A DNA stretch of 64,000 bases, taken from positions 40,958 to 104,957 of the forward strand of contig NMRB01000270.1 in assembly GCA_002633025.1 (NCBI GenBank). Reading direction: 5' to 3'. Positions 1 through 12,963 of this stretch are shown here, piece by piece (position 1 is the first letter of the stretch; each line of letters begins with the position of its first letter). Position numbers and translations under genes: made by a program. Source of the DNA: Notospermus geniculatus (taxonomy: Eukaryota; Nemertea; Pilidiophora; Heteronemertea; Lineidae). The notes under the pieces are model-generated. The model ran no database searches, was not told the origin of the DNA, and saw only the letters and a program-made list of their open reading frames with translations.

Positions 1-1577
1 TCGAGGCAGGAGGTTTCGGCTGGAATCGCAAGACTTGAAAGCTGGGATTAGTTTTGCAACGGGCCGAGAGCATCTTGTTTGGGATGTGGTGCGTGAGCGT
101 TCACAGGCACCAGGAAGGTGCAGTTTGATCAGAAATCCGAACTCGGAAAGTGGTAACGAAACGAAAGTCTGAAAATAAGACTGATGCTGTTTCTAAAGTA
201 AGAAGTCGTCGTCTCCGGAAACGTCGTTTCTAAAGTAAAAGGATGTATTGAATCGTATTCTGATTTTAATCAGATGACTTGTATGATGATAGAAGATTCG
301 TTTCAATTCACCGATATTATTTGGAAGAAAAAGAAATGACGAGTATTCACACAATTAATCGCGGCCTTTACGTAAAGAAGGACTACAAATCTTCTGCAAT
401 AGAAAAGTAAATGAAAGAGACAATGCATCAACACCTTGTCTATTTCCTGGTGTTGAAATGTACTTAGTACGTTTGAACATCTAATTCATTATTCATTCCG
501 TAATCCATTAAGACAAAGAAATACATTCACCAAATACATTGGAAGAATTGTGTGGCAACTCAAGGCACGCGTTTTCTTTAAAATGTGTACAAGTGAAAAA
601 ATAGGTATACATCCTAATAGATCTTCTTGGAAAAATATTTGTTAACTTTTCCTTTTTTGTTTAATAAGCGTTGAACAATGCAATACTCGTTAACAATTCC
701 TTTTACATTTTGTAACTTACTTTATGTTTTGGGAAGATTTTATCAGAGATTTTTAACACCTTTTATCAGAGTTTCCGCCGCAATTGTTTCCACTGGCCCT
801 GCTTTATTCGTGAAGATTGCGCAATAAGTTCTTTTCTGCACACTTTACAAAATCACTCGACGGCCATCTTTCCGCGTGCCAGTGCTATTTTCCGAGCCGC
901 AACTTCCATCTACCCGACGCAAATTGGCCGACTCGATTGGGAAAGTGATGATTTTCTCTTGACGAACATATCGTAAACAAACGCTCACCACAATAATCTG
1001 TATCATCAGACGTGTTACAAGTTTTTTTGTAACACCCTGTACATATGGCTACTCATGCCGTAATCACACTTTATCCAACAATGTCAAGGCTATCATAAAC
1101 CTAATTAACAGCTACTAATTACGTTTGAAAAGCTTCGTCTGACTTCCAAGGAAAAGAACTTTATTAGATTAGTTGTCATTTAGGTGGATCGGCCGATCAA
1201 ATTACCGGTTCGTCACACAACATGCCTAACGTACACTTGGTCATACAAACTTCATTGTGGGCAAAAGTATCTTGCATTGTGTTTGCCATTACTTCATTCA
1301 TACTCTAGTTGTTGCTATAATTTTTTATATCGGCATATTAGGCCAATTCGATCCTTCACTTCCGTTTCGTCAATGAACCAACCTTCTTGCCGACAATTTA
1401 AAACTGAAGACTATAGGAGTCATAGTTTGACTATATTACAACAAATTAGGCCTACGTCACGACTATTTCATTCACCTTCCTTGGCCCTTCGATTCTTCGA
1501 TAGGACCAAGTAGAGTTCGAAGCAATCTCGCCTTTCCCACCAAAAGAGGTATTCGGTTCATCATCGGGCCTACACTT
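1..1577. other. Gene-free AT-rich stretch
   Basis: No recognisable gene. A small hairpin (GTGTTAC/GTAACAC, about 1012-1035) is present. The 109-codon frame at 1184 has no domain. Confidence 0.5.
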
Positions 1578-1726
1578 CCTAAGGGCGGCTTTCCGTTGGA
1601 GCGTTTCCGTGCGCGGAAACGCTCCAAAACATTGTTTTTCTCCGCGCCGTGACCAACGCCGCGGAAAAAAGAATGCTTTCGAGCGTTTCCGCGCACGGAA
1701 ACGCTCCAATGGAAAGCTGCCCTAAG
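1578..1726. mobile_element. MITE family A, copy 1 (GCGTTTCC arms)
   Basis: This is a terminal-inverted-repeat element of about 150 bp. Each arm holds a 28-bp near-palindrome (1598-1625 and 1680-1707) built from GAGCGTTTCCG and its complement, so the arms can fold on themselves as well as on each other. Outer ends are CTAAGGGC and GCCCTAAG. It has no coding capacity; open frames across it are side effects of the repeat. The second copy is at 30839-30989. Confidence 0.8.
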
Positions 1727-4315
1727 TCCTGTTGGTTCGGCTGATCTAAACTCGGCGATTGCCACTATCTTGGTGTTGGTCTCAATATACATGTGTTAAG
1801 TCGTAAAGAAACCAACATCGTGAATCGTCAATTGAGAGCCAACTCGCACGAGAAGTGACTCCCACGTGGAGGAGCGGCTTTAGGAAGACGAGCAAGGCAA
1901 AACGCAAACAAGGTATCTGCGCTGAGAGTAAAAGCAAGTTTATTGACCTCAAATGTATTGTATGTAATGTGCGTCATTCTTTGAGTAGACTAAAGCAGAC
2001 TGGAGACGAATGAGTGGAAAAATGGCCATTTCCATCTGATGGTACTACCCCCAGCCATAACGTACACAATAATACAAAAGGGAAGTGTTTACCATTAGGA
2101 CCAGTTCTTCAAAACCTACGCATGTTTACGTCGACATTATTCCTTCTTCTATTCTGGTGAACTCTCGTAAAATCTAGTACACTTTCATACAATGTTCACA
2201 AAAAATATTACACGATATTAGGCGCCCTGAGGGCAGGCACATCATTTCATGACACCCTCCGATACAATGGCTCTTTCACTGCATGAATATTTTATCACAT
2301 CTCAACTAAATGAGTAGGTGATTCTGAACTCTTCCTTTTTTCTTCCTTGTAACATTTCAGAACAAATTGATCAAAATGTGTTGTACATTTCACTACACTG
2401 TACTACAGGATTAATGCTGCATCTACCTTGAAACGTACACGTGGATCTCCCGCTTTTGACGAATCAACAATTCATCGTGTACGATTTGTGAGTTATAACA
2501 AGTTTATGGACACATACTGTGTATAAGTACAAGTACGTGGTTCCGTACGGAAAAATCGTCGAAATCTTGTGAATTTTCCGCGTATCATGTTTAAAAATAA
2601 GACTATTTAGGCCTGTGTAAACTAGCAAGTACCTGTGGCAATCGGCAATTGTGAGTTTGGCCGAGGTTGGAGTGCACGGCCGGGCTGGAATTAGAGAATT
2701 TAGAAAGTAATCGAACAACACTGCTAAATAATGTAAAACTGCGGCCACAATAATTCTCTTTGCAAATTAAACCACCCGTTGCATCAGAATATGGTATCCT
2801 CTAGCAGAATTTCGAGGCAAAACAAAGCTTCTTAGTGTGACTTTATTGAACCACCTTCCAGCATTATTATATAAATTTCTCAGTATGTTTAGCGCTCGCT
2901 CCTGTCTCGGACAGGACGCTTTGGCCATCCACCGCTCGCCTAAAGAGGTGACGAATCAGACAGCAAATATCCCACAATACAACGATCACTCCCTTCTAAA
3001 GGCAGGAAAAGGCCATGAGAGTAATAAATCAGTATCATGTTTATTAATTGAATTATGGCCTAAACATTTGACGGGCAATGGGCATTCTCGAAGGAGAATT
3101 GAAATGGCCCGTTTATTAAGAGTGCTCCAGGTGTTTTCCACATTACCCTTAACACACCAATATGTAAACCATCCCCCTGGGAAGAGGATTTCTAAGGATA
3201 GCTTGCGGACCGGTGCTTTCCGACACCTAGAGTGACATTTCGCTGAAAATGTCTCCCCAGGGTAAACGAGGAGACGTTAACATGAAATTTCTGCCCAAGT
3301 CTACGACGAACACCCTTGAGCAATCCACGATAAACCAAAACTCTGTCTCTGTAATTACTAACGATTTCAAATATAGCCATCCAGGCTTTGTGCCCCCAAA
3401 GGAAGTCCTCTATTTCTCTTCGCTTCCTTCCTCGCGGTGGCGAAGGCAAGAGGTCAACTATACCTTACAGTTAAACCCCCTACGGGAGATATCCTCTGCT
3501 TTGTAGCCCTCGGACATCCAGGTACCGAAACCCTCGGGCCAAACTCTTCGGACAACAAATGGCTATCTGATCTAATGGTTCCTGAAGCTGATAAAAGTGC
3601 CCAGAACTTCCATATCGATGTTCCAACCCTTGCGGCCATTTGACCTGGGGATCGCTGGCCGCCTAATGGAAATGGAAAATGTCATCCATCTCCGAAAATC
3701 TCGAGAAAACTACTTCGACTACCACTTTTGTACACTTGCCTATAGCAGACGTGGCTACTTTCTGGCGTAGGCCTAGTTGGCAAGATGAATGCCATATCAA
3801 CACTGCTCAAAAGCAACGATTTACCCGGCGTCATTGTCCCTATTTTTGCTGGGAGTACTTGCCTTCCCTTTTCAGCATCCATCTATAGACCTACTCTAAC
3901 TCGGCTGTCGTATTCCAGGAAAGTATTCGAGACAAATAGTTTAAAGGAATTTTTCTTTGGATGTTGCCAACTTGGAGATGTTCTAGAACACTCATTCAAG
4001 ACATTTTAATTTTAGCAATCGATGGTAACCGTTATCAATATCCAATGATGTAGTTTATTTATAAAAACGCGCCCGGGGACCAAACTACGTACACGGATGC
4101 CCGCTTGGCCTTAGAAAATCTATATTATATATACAAGAAACTTAAGTCTATTGATTTCCTTTTAAAAGCATGTTGCCCTGTGGGGGAGGTTATCAGACCG
4201 AGTGAAACACTAGAGCAATGCCGAACATCTGAGGGCCAGTGTCAGAAGCATCGTCACAGTCGCAGTGTAGAAAGGACCACCGGACAAAGAATTAGATCTA
4301 TGTGCAACAACAAAT
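1727..4315. other. Gene-free stretch
   Basis: No recognisable exon. The segment 1810-1885 (GAGAGCCAACTCGCAC) resembles 30770-30845. The 132-codon frame at 2837 has no recognisable family. Confidence 0.45.
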
Positions 4316-4745
4316 CCCTCTTGGGGAAGCTAAAAGAAAGTCTTAGTGCCGAAGTGTGGGCCAATATCATCATGGTCCAGGTTGAGGTGGTTGCAATGAC
4401 CAGCTGCCGCATTTCAGGCCTACTGTGCATCGATACGTGCACGTTCCTACGTTCGCGGTGCATATAACATTGCACTCCGTCGATGCACACGACGGTCGTT
4501 TGTGGGTATCCGGAAAGCTTTGAATCGGCCCTCTTGGGGAAGTCTAAAGGAAAGTCATGTCAAGTGCGGGCCAACATCATCATGGTCCAGGTTGAGGTTA
4601 TCGCTGTCGTATTTTAGGCTTGCTGTACATCGATACGTGCATGTTCGTACGTTGGCGGTGCCTATGACAGTGCACTCCATCGAAGCACACGACGACGGTC
4701 ATGTGGGATACCATCTGGACACCTTTGAATCGGCCCCAGCTATCG
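4316..4745. repeat. 213-bp tandem duplication, about two copies
   Basis: CCCTCTTGGGGAAG starts copies at 4316 and 4529. CATCATGGTCCAGGTTGAGG, TACATCGATACGTGCA-like and GCACACGACG segments recur in the same order. CTTTGAATCGGCCC ends each copy (about 4521 and 4731). Copies are visibly diverged. Function unknown. Confidence 0.75.
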
Positions 4746-5791
4746 AATCCTTATATAGGCCCAGCTGAAATACGTGGCCAGGGAAGTCGAGATGTAACTA
4801 TTTTAAAACTGTTTGAAGTGTATGAATAAGTAAACTCCAGATAATATAACTAAGAATAACAAGTGTCGTGTGGCAATGTACTGAGGAAAAGTCGGCGAGA
4901 CAATGCATTCTGTCTTTATCTCGACGGATAAAATATGAGATAGCATATTATGCTATCAAAGAAGAGTCGTACACTGATATCAAGTTTGATTTTATGTTGG
5001 TGCATTTTGCATCAGTGTAAAACATGTAAGTTTCGTGGTCACCGCTGTTACATGTAGGTATTACTTGAAGCCGGTCACAGGCTGGCGGCATGTCGGCAAA
5101 GGTGACCCGTTTGGAGTTTTATGAAAACACTATAAAGCTTCTTCCTGAGAGTTTTCGCCGCTCGAAGGGGAGCGATAGCTGGTCCCTGGACTACTGAAAA
5201 TAAAGTGGTCCAAAATTAGCACAAACAAAGGCCACCGGTATGTCACCGACTTGAACGGTGGGAACTGCCCTCTCGGTCATATCTGCCTTCATGAATGTCA
5301 ACTTTGAACCATAAACATTGGTCCAACGGTCTCACTAGCCCTGGGCATTGGCCATAGCCGGCGGAGGCAATCAAACCAGGGGCCCATGATTACATGTTGT
5401 TGGTATACCCTCGGGTTAGGCACGCTCATACGTCCCCTCCCGGTCCTACGCCCACAGTCACAGAGTCCCACGCCAAGAAAATTACTGACATTTGATCCTT
5501 GGGCCGCGACGTGAACGCAATCCTGCCGGTTGTGTAAGGAGGGTGGGGTGGGTCATAGGGATGATATTCTCAGCGAGTTATTAATTATCATCCTCTTTGC
5601 CCTGACGTATATGTTATTTAATATCCTTGTTTTTGCATGGTCCGTATAGCCCGGGGTCTGGCGGAAAAAGGTTTTCCTTGATGAACGTCTGCGACGTGGC
5701 CGATCCCCTCTCTCCCAGAATTCTACCATTCTGCTCTTTCCTACGTCGTTCAGGCCTGGTCGAATGATAGCGAAATTGAATCAAGTATTAA

Positions 5792-5926
5792 CCAGGGGCG
5801 ACCGCCACGAAACCACGATAGCACAAACAGGGCCTAACAGAGAAATTCTGTAATGGTAAAAGCCATTGCATACCTCTCTGTTAGGCACTGTTAGTGCTAT
5901 CGGAGTTTCGTGACGGCCCGCCCAGG
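5792..5926. mobile_element. Foldback element
   Basis: The left arm includes CCACGAAACCACGATAGCAC and CCTAACAGAG. The right arm is its imperfect complement (CTCTGTTAGGCACTG, GTGCTATCGGAGTTTCGTGA). The arms are about 45 bp. Confidence 0.7.
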
Positions 5927-7334
5927 CTAAAACGACTTTCATCTGATTCAAACGTAGGTGTTGTGCACGTTTCAACCCAGAAAACCAAGGGGGTCGATTG
6001 TCGTCGTTGTGGTGGTAATTGAAAAGTTCACAATTTCCGCTGTTGTAGAAGAACGGTGACGTGACCATGGTCGACGTTGTCCTGTACATTCTACATGTAA
6101 CTTCCGGCTGTGTTACCAATACGTCGGGAAATTTCGTTCTAAAATTCGAACTACATGTATTAAAAAGCTATTGATATCAGTTAAAACTGGAACCTTCTTT
6201 TCCTTCAGTCTACAAATTCAGACATCCAAGACCCTATGCATATGCGTGTATAATGCACAACGTACATGTATACAACGTTACTTCAGCATTGTCCTGCATC
6301 TGTCTCTAAGTAGTCCATCTGTCGATGTTACCATTTGATTTCTTAAGACCGGATCAGCTAATGGGTCTATTCTCGAAGTGCAGAGAACGTTTCCTTCAGT
6401 TAATCCTATCGATCAGAAGATTGCAGATTGATGTCAACTGCGCCTGAAGACAGTAAGCTCGGTGAGGGTATGTCTATCAGGGTACAGTTAACCCCTAACC
6501 GTACCTTAGAGGCTGGGAAGACATTCAAGTCGATACATCGCTGTCGTATGGTTTTAATCGTAACCTTATCAACTCAGGTAATACAATCTTCTTGATCAAA
6601 GGTTTGAAAACTGTTTACATCATTGAATTTAGTTGGGTGGGAAAGTCGACGCAGTCTCAACGTCGTTCTGGGAACTTTTCTTCAATTCTGACCTGTGGTG
6701 ACGTAGGTTGTTTTGTGGAATAGTAGGCAGACGTACCAGCATTCGTCGTTTCTTTCACTGCAGAATCTTTTTTTTTATTTGGGGGTGGGGAGGCTCATAG
6801 AAATCTGAGACAATATCAACACGAAGATAGATTTGAAATAATTTATACATACAATTAATTTATTCAATATCTCCACTAGAATATCTTCCTTTATCCACAT
6901 GAAATAATTAAATGATGATAAGACTTTGTCACATTATATACAAACGGTGGCCAGTAATGTCCAACACAAAATATGAAGAAATTGATGACAAAAAGAGTCG
7001 TCAATTTGACCGACAGATCTGTAACACGCTTCAGGATTCGGTAGACTTGGTCCGAGTGCCGATAACAACAACAATCGGATTATTCACGTGCCTCAAATAA
7101 TGGGCCTATATCAGTTAGCTCGTCATCATCACCAGCAAGTTATACTGCCCGAGTAAGGTAGCAAGTTGGAAGGTTGTGATAAAACTTTTGTATCTATACA
7201 GGTACGAGTAGGCCTATACCACCTATTGTTTAAAAAGCCATGTAGGCCGGAAGATGATTGTTTCACTTCATTATCCTTGGCTGTCTTATGGCAAAACTAA
7301 TCAAACGTTGCGAACTTGGGCATGAATAGACTGA

Positions 7335-7417
7335 GTAAATGCTTTTACTTGGTTTCTGCTGTGCAAATGCAGGTTTTTCCCAAACAAACTAGAGTAAAAG
7401 CATTAAGTAAACGTTAC
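7335..7417. mobile_element. Possible MITE family D remnant
   Basis: GAGTAAATGCTTTTACTTGG and AGAGTAAAAGCATTAAGTAA form short inverted arms resembling the inner arms of family D. The outer ends are missing. Confidence 0.4.
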
Positions 7418-8399
7418 TGAATCTCACCCAACAAAAAGGTTATAGAACATTAAAGTAACTTCTTGAATACATTCAATTCAAACGGTCAACGGCTGCAAAA
7501 ATGAACTAGGATCCTCTTATTGTATACTGCTGTCTGCGTCTTCAAAAAGAATGACAAGATAAGATGATACCAATGGCGTCAGTGGCGAGGAAAAATGTCA
7601 CCGAGCAAATGGAAGTTGTTTCAATATCAGTCTTTATGGTACTATTATATCACATACATTCACAGAAGATTCAACAAATTAGTGGTGTGAGTATTGTTTT
7701 ACAAGAATATCTTAAGAATATTGAGAGGAATAATTCGTTACCATCACGCCAGGATTGCTTGTCATTATGGTATTATTGCGTCGGAGGAAAGATGCAGTTG
7801 CCATAATAGTTGTATGTATAATCATAACTATACTAAATGTTCTTATGGCAATATAGTGTTTACTGCTTTTATAGCCAGCAAAATATTCGCCAAGTTGTAA
7901 AGCTCACAAAACACATGGAAGGCAAGAAAACGTAAGAAATGCGTGGATTACCTGTTAAATTTGGTAAAGGTAATTAACCTTGGCTTTAGTAATGGTAAGG
8001 AATGATTCCTCCTATTCAGTGAGTGTCATACTTAAACAACACGATATCCAAAAAGGGTGAATCTCATAGGCACAGTATATAGCTGTAATAACGACCAGGA
8101 AACCGTACGCAACTCCGGAACGTCAGTTGGTTGTGGTGGCCCACATGGCCGACGGCGGGAAATAGACACATGAATGAAAATACGAATTTGGAGCAGTCTG
8201 CCTGTCCGCCCCTGAGCCAACTCTCCCGTCTGTTTAATCCTTAGCTTGGTACGTTTGTAAATCATCATCCGACAGATACACTAACAGGATCATTATTTGT
8301 ACACACTCAGAATGTCGACGCCTCTGTTAACTACCAGAACATACGAACAACACATCCAATCTATAATCAGTAAAGATTAGCGTCTCTCGCACCGTCAAA

Positions 8400-8530
8400 T
8401 CAACATGACGTCATAAACGTAGCACTTAAAAAGCGTCACACTTAGCACACGCTGAGTGGATGAAATCCTTGACGTCATAAGTCAAGATGAACCTCATTGG
8501 CTATGAGGTCGATGACGTCATTGAATCCTT
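8400..8530. promoter_or_regulatory. Cluster of three perfect CRE sites
   Basis: TGACGTCA, the full CREB/ATF palindrome, occurs at 8406-8413, 8470-8477 and 8513-8520. CATTGGCT, a reversed CCAAT box, lies between the last two. Such a cluster is unusual by chance and suggests a cAMP- or stress-responsive element or promoter. No gene directly beside it could be proved. Confidence 0.5.
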
Positions 8531-8744
8531 CCGTTTAGCTACATGCTGACTGGACTAGATAAGTCCGAAGGTGAGGCTGGGAATTCCGAGCAAATAGAAT
8601 CGGGCCCAAGATTGGAATCGTCTTCACCCCAGCCGTAATCTCCTCCACTCGATGATGGCCGGTCGAAGGAGTGAACCTAAAACGAGAAAATAAACCGTTG
8701 GTGAGTTGTTTGTCAAAAACATTCAATACGTGGTGTCAGTACTC

Positions 8745-8945
8745 ATTTGACGGCCACCGCCATCTTGGATTTTTTGCAAACTGTACATGCGCAGTTACAT
8801 CTGGTGAGCAAATTCGTATCTCTCGACCAATCATATGCGTTGGTTTGCCCACAGATAAGTGCGCGCGCACAAAATCTTCGTAGAAACCAAGATGGCGGCC
8901 CCGTCAAAACGGTGAAAAGGAAAGTGCATCCGACAAGGTAAACGA
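8745..8945. promoter_or_regulatory. Divergent CAAGATGGCGG motifs: bidirectional promoter or small TIR element
   Basis: TTTGACGGCCACCGCCATCT and the complementary arrangement CAAGATGGCGGCCCCGTCAA face each other about 130 bp apart. AAGATGGCGGC is the YY1-type motif found at many animal 5' ends. A TGCGCA (NRF1 half-site) lies between. The plus-strand ATG opens only seven codons (MAAPSKR) before a stop, with a possible donor AAG|GTAAAC at 8937. It may be two promoters back to back or an inverted-repeat element. Confidence 0.35.
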
Positions 8946-11394
8946 AACGCAGGAAATTTCAAAATAGTACCGATGTCACTGAAAACTGAAAGCTTTTGAT
9001 GAAATATGTAGCTGGCCCTGTCTGGTTGTCGGCAGACCATGTTCACACGAACTTCTGCTTCTCAGAAACACGTCACGAGACACGCATTCAGGTGAATTTG
9101 AGAGTGAATGCACAACTAATTGCGACTTTTAGTTTCACAATTCTTTGGAAGAAAACAAAAGAAAATCTCGAAAACCGAAGCAGACACTTTCCATTGTTCT
9201 CGTACAAACACGTTTCATCAATATTTCAGACGAGAATTCGCAAATGATGGGACAGCGAAACCTGTCATCGTTATGTCAAGTCAAAACATTCTCTGGGATA
9301 AGCTTGCCTTGAGGCCAGATCGATAGGACTTTGGTTAATCCTGTTTGAGGAGACAGTGCACATGGATCGATAGGTGGCTGATTCAGCATAGCTTAGTGCT
9401 CAAGAAGAAGGTGAAGATAGTTAGGTGAAATGAACACTGCTAGAATACTTTAAATGGACAGTAACCATTTGATTCCTAGACACATGAGGTCAAACCTGGA
9501 AGAGATCTGTGAAACTCCCAAGTTTCATGGCTTCATGTGCAGCAGTAGAATCGGAAAGAATCTTTCTTAAGTTGCATTATGGTAGGAAAATCTAGATAGG
9601 CATATTGATGTATTTTTAATGGAGCAAGTCCCGGGGATATAACCTATAACGCCATCGGCATGTCAATGAATGACCATCCAGAATCGTCGAGAAAGTTCTA
9701 GAAGTGAATCAACGTTTTTCATAGGTCTGTAAACGATGACGTGTACCGTCGACATGAGCATCGAATTTTTGTCCTTTTTTTCCAATATCAAACATATGCC
9801 TATTTTTTATATAAAGGGATCGCTGTGTTTTTCAGGAAAACGATGCTATCATAGAAATAAAAAATTGAAAAATTGAAAAACTCCATCTCTTTCCTATTTC
9901 CTCGTTCTTTGACCTCGTGCACTCTCCATCCTGTTTCAATTACCTTCTTACTTAAAAACGTTATGAATATTTCATGAAGTAAAAAGCCATTTGAACAAAA
10001 TCTTTTCCCCGCGTATGAGACCTTGGGTAAAGAACAAAAGGCTGAGACATCCATTAAGGATAAATTCGACAGGTATATATAAAGCCGGCTTTTGCATATC
10101 TGCTACAAAAGCAATTCTCAATCCCGTTAATGCAATTTTTGTGGAACAGCTCAACAATGTTGTAAAGGTTATCAGAAATCTACGAGAGTCACCATGCCGA
10201 GAGCAAAAAAATCTATAGATATCTGATACACCTCAGGTGAAAAAATACTTCACTTTCAAAAAGAGTGCGCGATCAGGTCGAGAAGATGAAAAAAGGAGAA
10301 AAAGATTCGAGTGAAGGGAAGCGAAGACAAAAATGCAGCTGTTGAGATGTTTTTGTCGTGAATGTTTTTCGATTCTGAATTACATGTATCTAGTCGTTTT
10401 TTTTGCCTTTGCTTTTTATCTTCAGTTATAGAATTGATTCCAGGTAAATGCTTTATTAAGATACCCCAAAATACTAACTGATACAAGGAACCGCCTCCCT
10501 TTACAGTCACCAAATGTCGAACTAAACTTAGGCGAAAACATGCGATCGTAAAGAGGACGCTGAGTCGTCTCCTGCAATGTTGCTGAAATGTACAATGTAA
10601 ATTAGGCAGAATTCACTTCAGTACATGACCCAGAACATGATTTGGTTCACCTTTCTGCTAGGTTACATTATAATACAAGCATCGGCAGAAGAAAATGAAT
10701 ATCATCAACATCATACACGGTGTAAAAAAACTGTTGAAGAAGTTATTCTCATATACACATACCGCTGACGGCAAAGGAGACTGTTCGTTTCCAGTTCTTA
10801 ACTAAAGTAAACCAAAGATATACTGTGCATAATAAGGCATATGATTGACGGATGCCCGGAGGGTAAGGAAGTAAGTTTTACATATAAACAACAAACAGAA
10901 AAATGTAAACACCAGTCAACAGTAGCAGCAAATTGGTAATGATTTACGGGTTTCGACGCCAGGAATTTGACTTTGACGTGTTCTGTATATATGTGTGTAC
11001 TCAATACAGTGTCTGCCGTGCACTCCACATCTATATGCATTTACATGTACATGTACATTACAAAACGTACCTTGAGTCAGAGACTGAGTTGCCTCTCGTC
11101 AGGTAATTCAAATTAACAGTTCTTTCGTGAAGAGTAGGCCTACTACTTCAGCAATACTTGGGGTGATTTTCTTTCGCCTTGTTCTACAGTATAACATAGT
11201 AGGCCTGTATGTATGTACAGAGGAGAGCCGGCTCCTTTGGGAAACCATGTTATTACATCCTCCAAAGACAGAACTGATATAGTTCTTGATAATGATAATG
11301 CCTAAGAAATCGTCTGGATTGTCAAAGAAAGCAAGTTTCATATACGTATATCAATGTACATGTACACGTATGTGTATCAAGGAAGTACATGTAA
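8946..11394. other. Gene-free stretch
   Basis: No exon recognised. It contains TGTACATG-type short repeats near 11041-11058 and 11355-11393. Confidence 0.45.
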
Positions 11395-11514
11395 TGGGTC
11401 ATATGAATAAAGACTAGCACATGCTTTTACTTCAGATTTGTTCAGCATTGCCTAGTGCATTTGTATTGAAAAATTCAAGTAAAAGCGTTTACTAGTCTTT
11501 ATTCATATGACCCA
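11395..11514. mobile_element. MITE family D, complete copy
   Basis: Ends TGGGTCATATGAATAAAGAC and complement are essentially perfect over about 40 bp, continuing into GCTTTTACTTC. The interior is GCATTGCCTAGTGCA. Diverged relatives are at 47979-48099, 54062-54127 (partial) and possibly 7335-7417. Confidence 0.85.
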
Positions 11515-11517
11515 ATG

Positions 11518-11748
11518 TATACTACAGTAAACTCGAGTTTAAACCACCGGTTCATTATGTTCATAAGCACACCCAAAGATGGGTCAGTTTCACCCTAGGC
11601 CTTAAGCAACTATTCATTCCATCACGTGGTTGTGATCGTACAAGCAATTCCAGCCATTCAGCGTAATAGTTGTTATGTTTTATTCACTCCCATTTCGACT
11701 GTGGGTGTGCTTATGAACCGGTGGTTTAAACTCGAGTTTACTGTATAT
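11518..11748. mobile_element. Foldback/MITE with CTCGAGTTTAAACC arms
   Basis: The left arm TACAGTAAACTCGAGTTTAA plus ACCACCGGTTCAT recurs inverted at the right end. The left arm has a small extra block (ATTATGTTCAT) before AAGCACACCC. The interior has no coding potential. It begins only a few bases after the family D element. Confidence 0.8.
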
Positions 11749-11786
11749 TCATTTGTATATTATCAACGCAGAGTTGGGTGATTTCA

Positions 11787-11850
11787 AAGTTGGTGTTAAC
11801 ACCGTGTTTACAATGTTTTAATGCATTAAACACGGTGTTAACACCAACTT
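11787..11850. repeat. Near-perfect hairpin, 24-bp arms
   Basis: The arms are AAGTTGGTGTTAACACCG plus TGTTTA (11787-11810) and the exact complement at 11827-11850, with a 16-base loop. Each arm contains the palindrome GGTGTTAACACC. It may be a very short MITE. Confidence 0.75.
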
Positions 11851-12020
11851 GACTTGAGTCATATCAGTCTTTGACGACCAGCTGATTTAGGGACAGAGCA
11901 TTGTGCGTGCAAGTCTTTCGATGCCTTCTTACATGTAATGTACGTTGACTGATATTGTATTGCCATTGTCAGTCACAGTAAATGACGCAACCAAAGCAAT
12001 CGTTCTACACCAAAACCCAC

Positions 12021-12118
12021 ATTCATAAAACTACTTAAGTCTAAGTGTGACACTTAACCTTTGTTCAACACAAATGATAAGTAGCCTATCACACTTTGAC
12101 TTAAGTATGTTTATGAAT
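12021..12118. mobile_element. Short TIR element, 98 bp
   Basis: The ends ATTCATAAAACTACTTAAGT and the complement of ATTCATAAACATACTTAAGT extend into AAGTGTGA, about 32 bp per arm. No coding potential. Confidence 0.75.
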
Positions 12119-12605
12119 ATGGACCCAGAAGACTCAGAGAAAAACCCTCTCACACGTGTTATACCATTTCTGTGTGGAACAATGTTCAATATTTCTGATA
12201 AAATCCTTAGTGATGCTCAGGAATGCTTATCCTCTCCAGATCGATTAGCTGCATATTTCCTTAAAACCAAGTTTTTCTCATTTTATTGTTGAAATATTCA
12301 AATAACAACGCCGAAAGTATAATACCTCTGATAATTATTAATTATTCATCAGATATTGTTTAATTGTATTGTAAAACTTCGAATAATATCTGTTTTTATA
12401 TGGACTCGGTTTCGTTTCTTGATATATTGCAATAACTGTTTTTTCCTTTATGTATTCATCTCTTGTTCAAACGGCAAAGCAGATCCGGTGTTTTTGTGCG
12501 AAAATTGGCTGGCGACATTAAGATTTGATACCAATCCATCCCAAATAGAGATTACAACAACATGTACTTTTGAAAACACTTGCACCGCCCCCGCTTTTTG
12601 GCTAA

Positions 12606-12950
12606 AGGTGCTTAATACAGGTCGACATTGCGTCTTGAAGCAACTAGCTTTCCAGCAATGGAAGCAACTCGGAGTGACTGATCAGTTGCCGATTTTGTCG
12701 ACCTGAGCGCGCTTGCGCCTCCGAGCAACTGCCGGATCCACTCGTTGCCGCGAGTTGCCCATGTTCTACTTTTCGGAGATTTGTCTCCAGTTCTACTCAG
12801 ATCCGTCGACCTGCGCCTGCTGTTCGAGGTAACTGACAGTTGCTCCGAGTTCCTCTCAATCGCTGAAATGTCGACCTGTGCGTGGTGATTTTTTGATCTG
12901 CGACGGATCCGTCGAGTTGCTTCAAGACGCGATGTCGACCTAAAGCACCT
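12606..12950. mobile_element. TIR element with AGGTCGACAT ends
   Basis: The ends AGGTGCTTAATACAGGTCGA and the complement of AGGTGCTTTAGGTCGACATC share GCGTCTTGAAGCAACT. GTCGACCT or its complement recurs inside several times and GGATCCGTCGA is also repeated. The long minus-strand open frame here (12612-13022) merely crosses this element and the next. Confidence 0.75.
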
Positions 12951-12963
12951 TAAAACACCGTTA

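Larger units (their letters stand above)
4746..8399. other. Gene-free stretch apart from a foldback and a MITE remnant
   Basis: Apart from the elements at 5792-5926 and 7335-7417 I see only short, unrelated open frames and AT-rich DNA. Confidence 0.45.

Noticed and set aside
2837-3235. 132-codon plus-strand frame
   Set aside because: No recognisable family or splice context.
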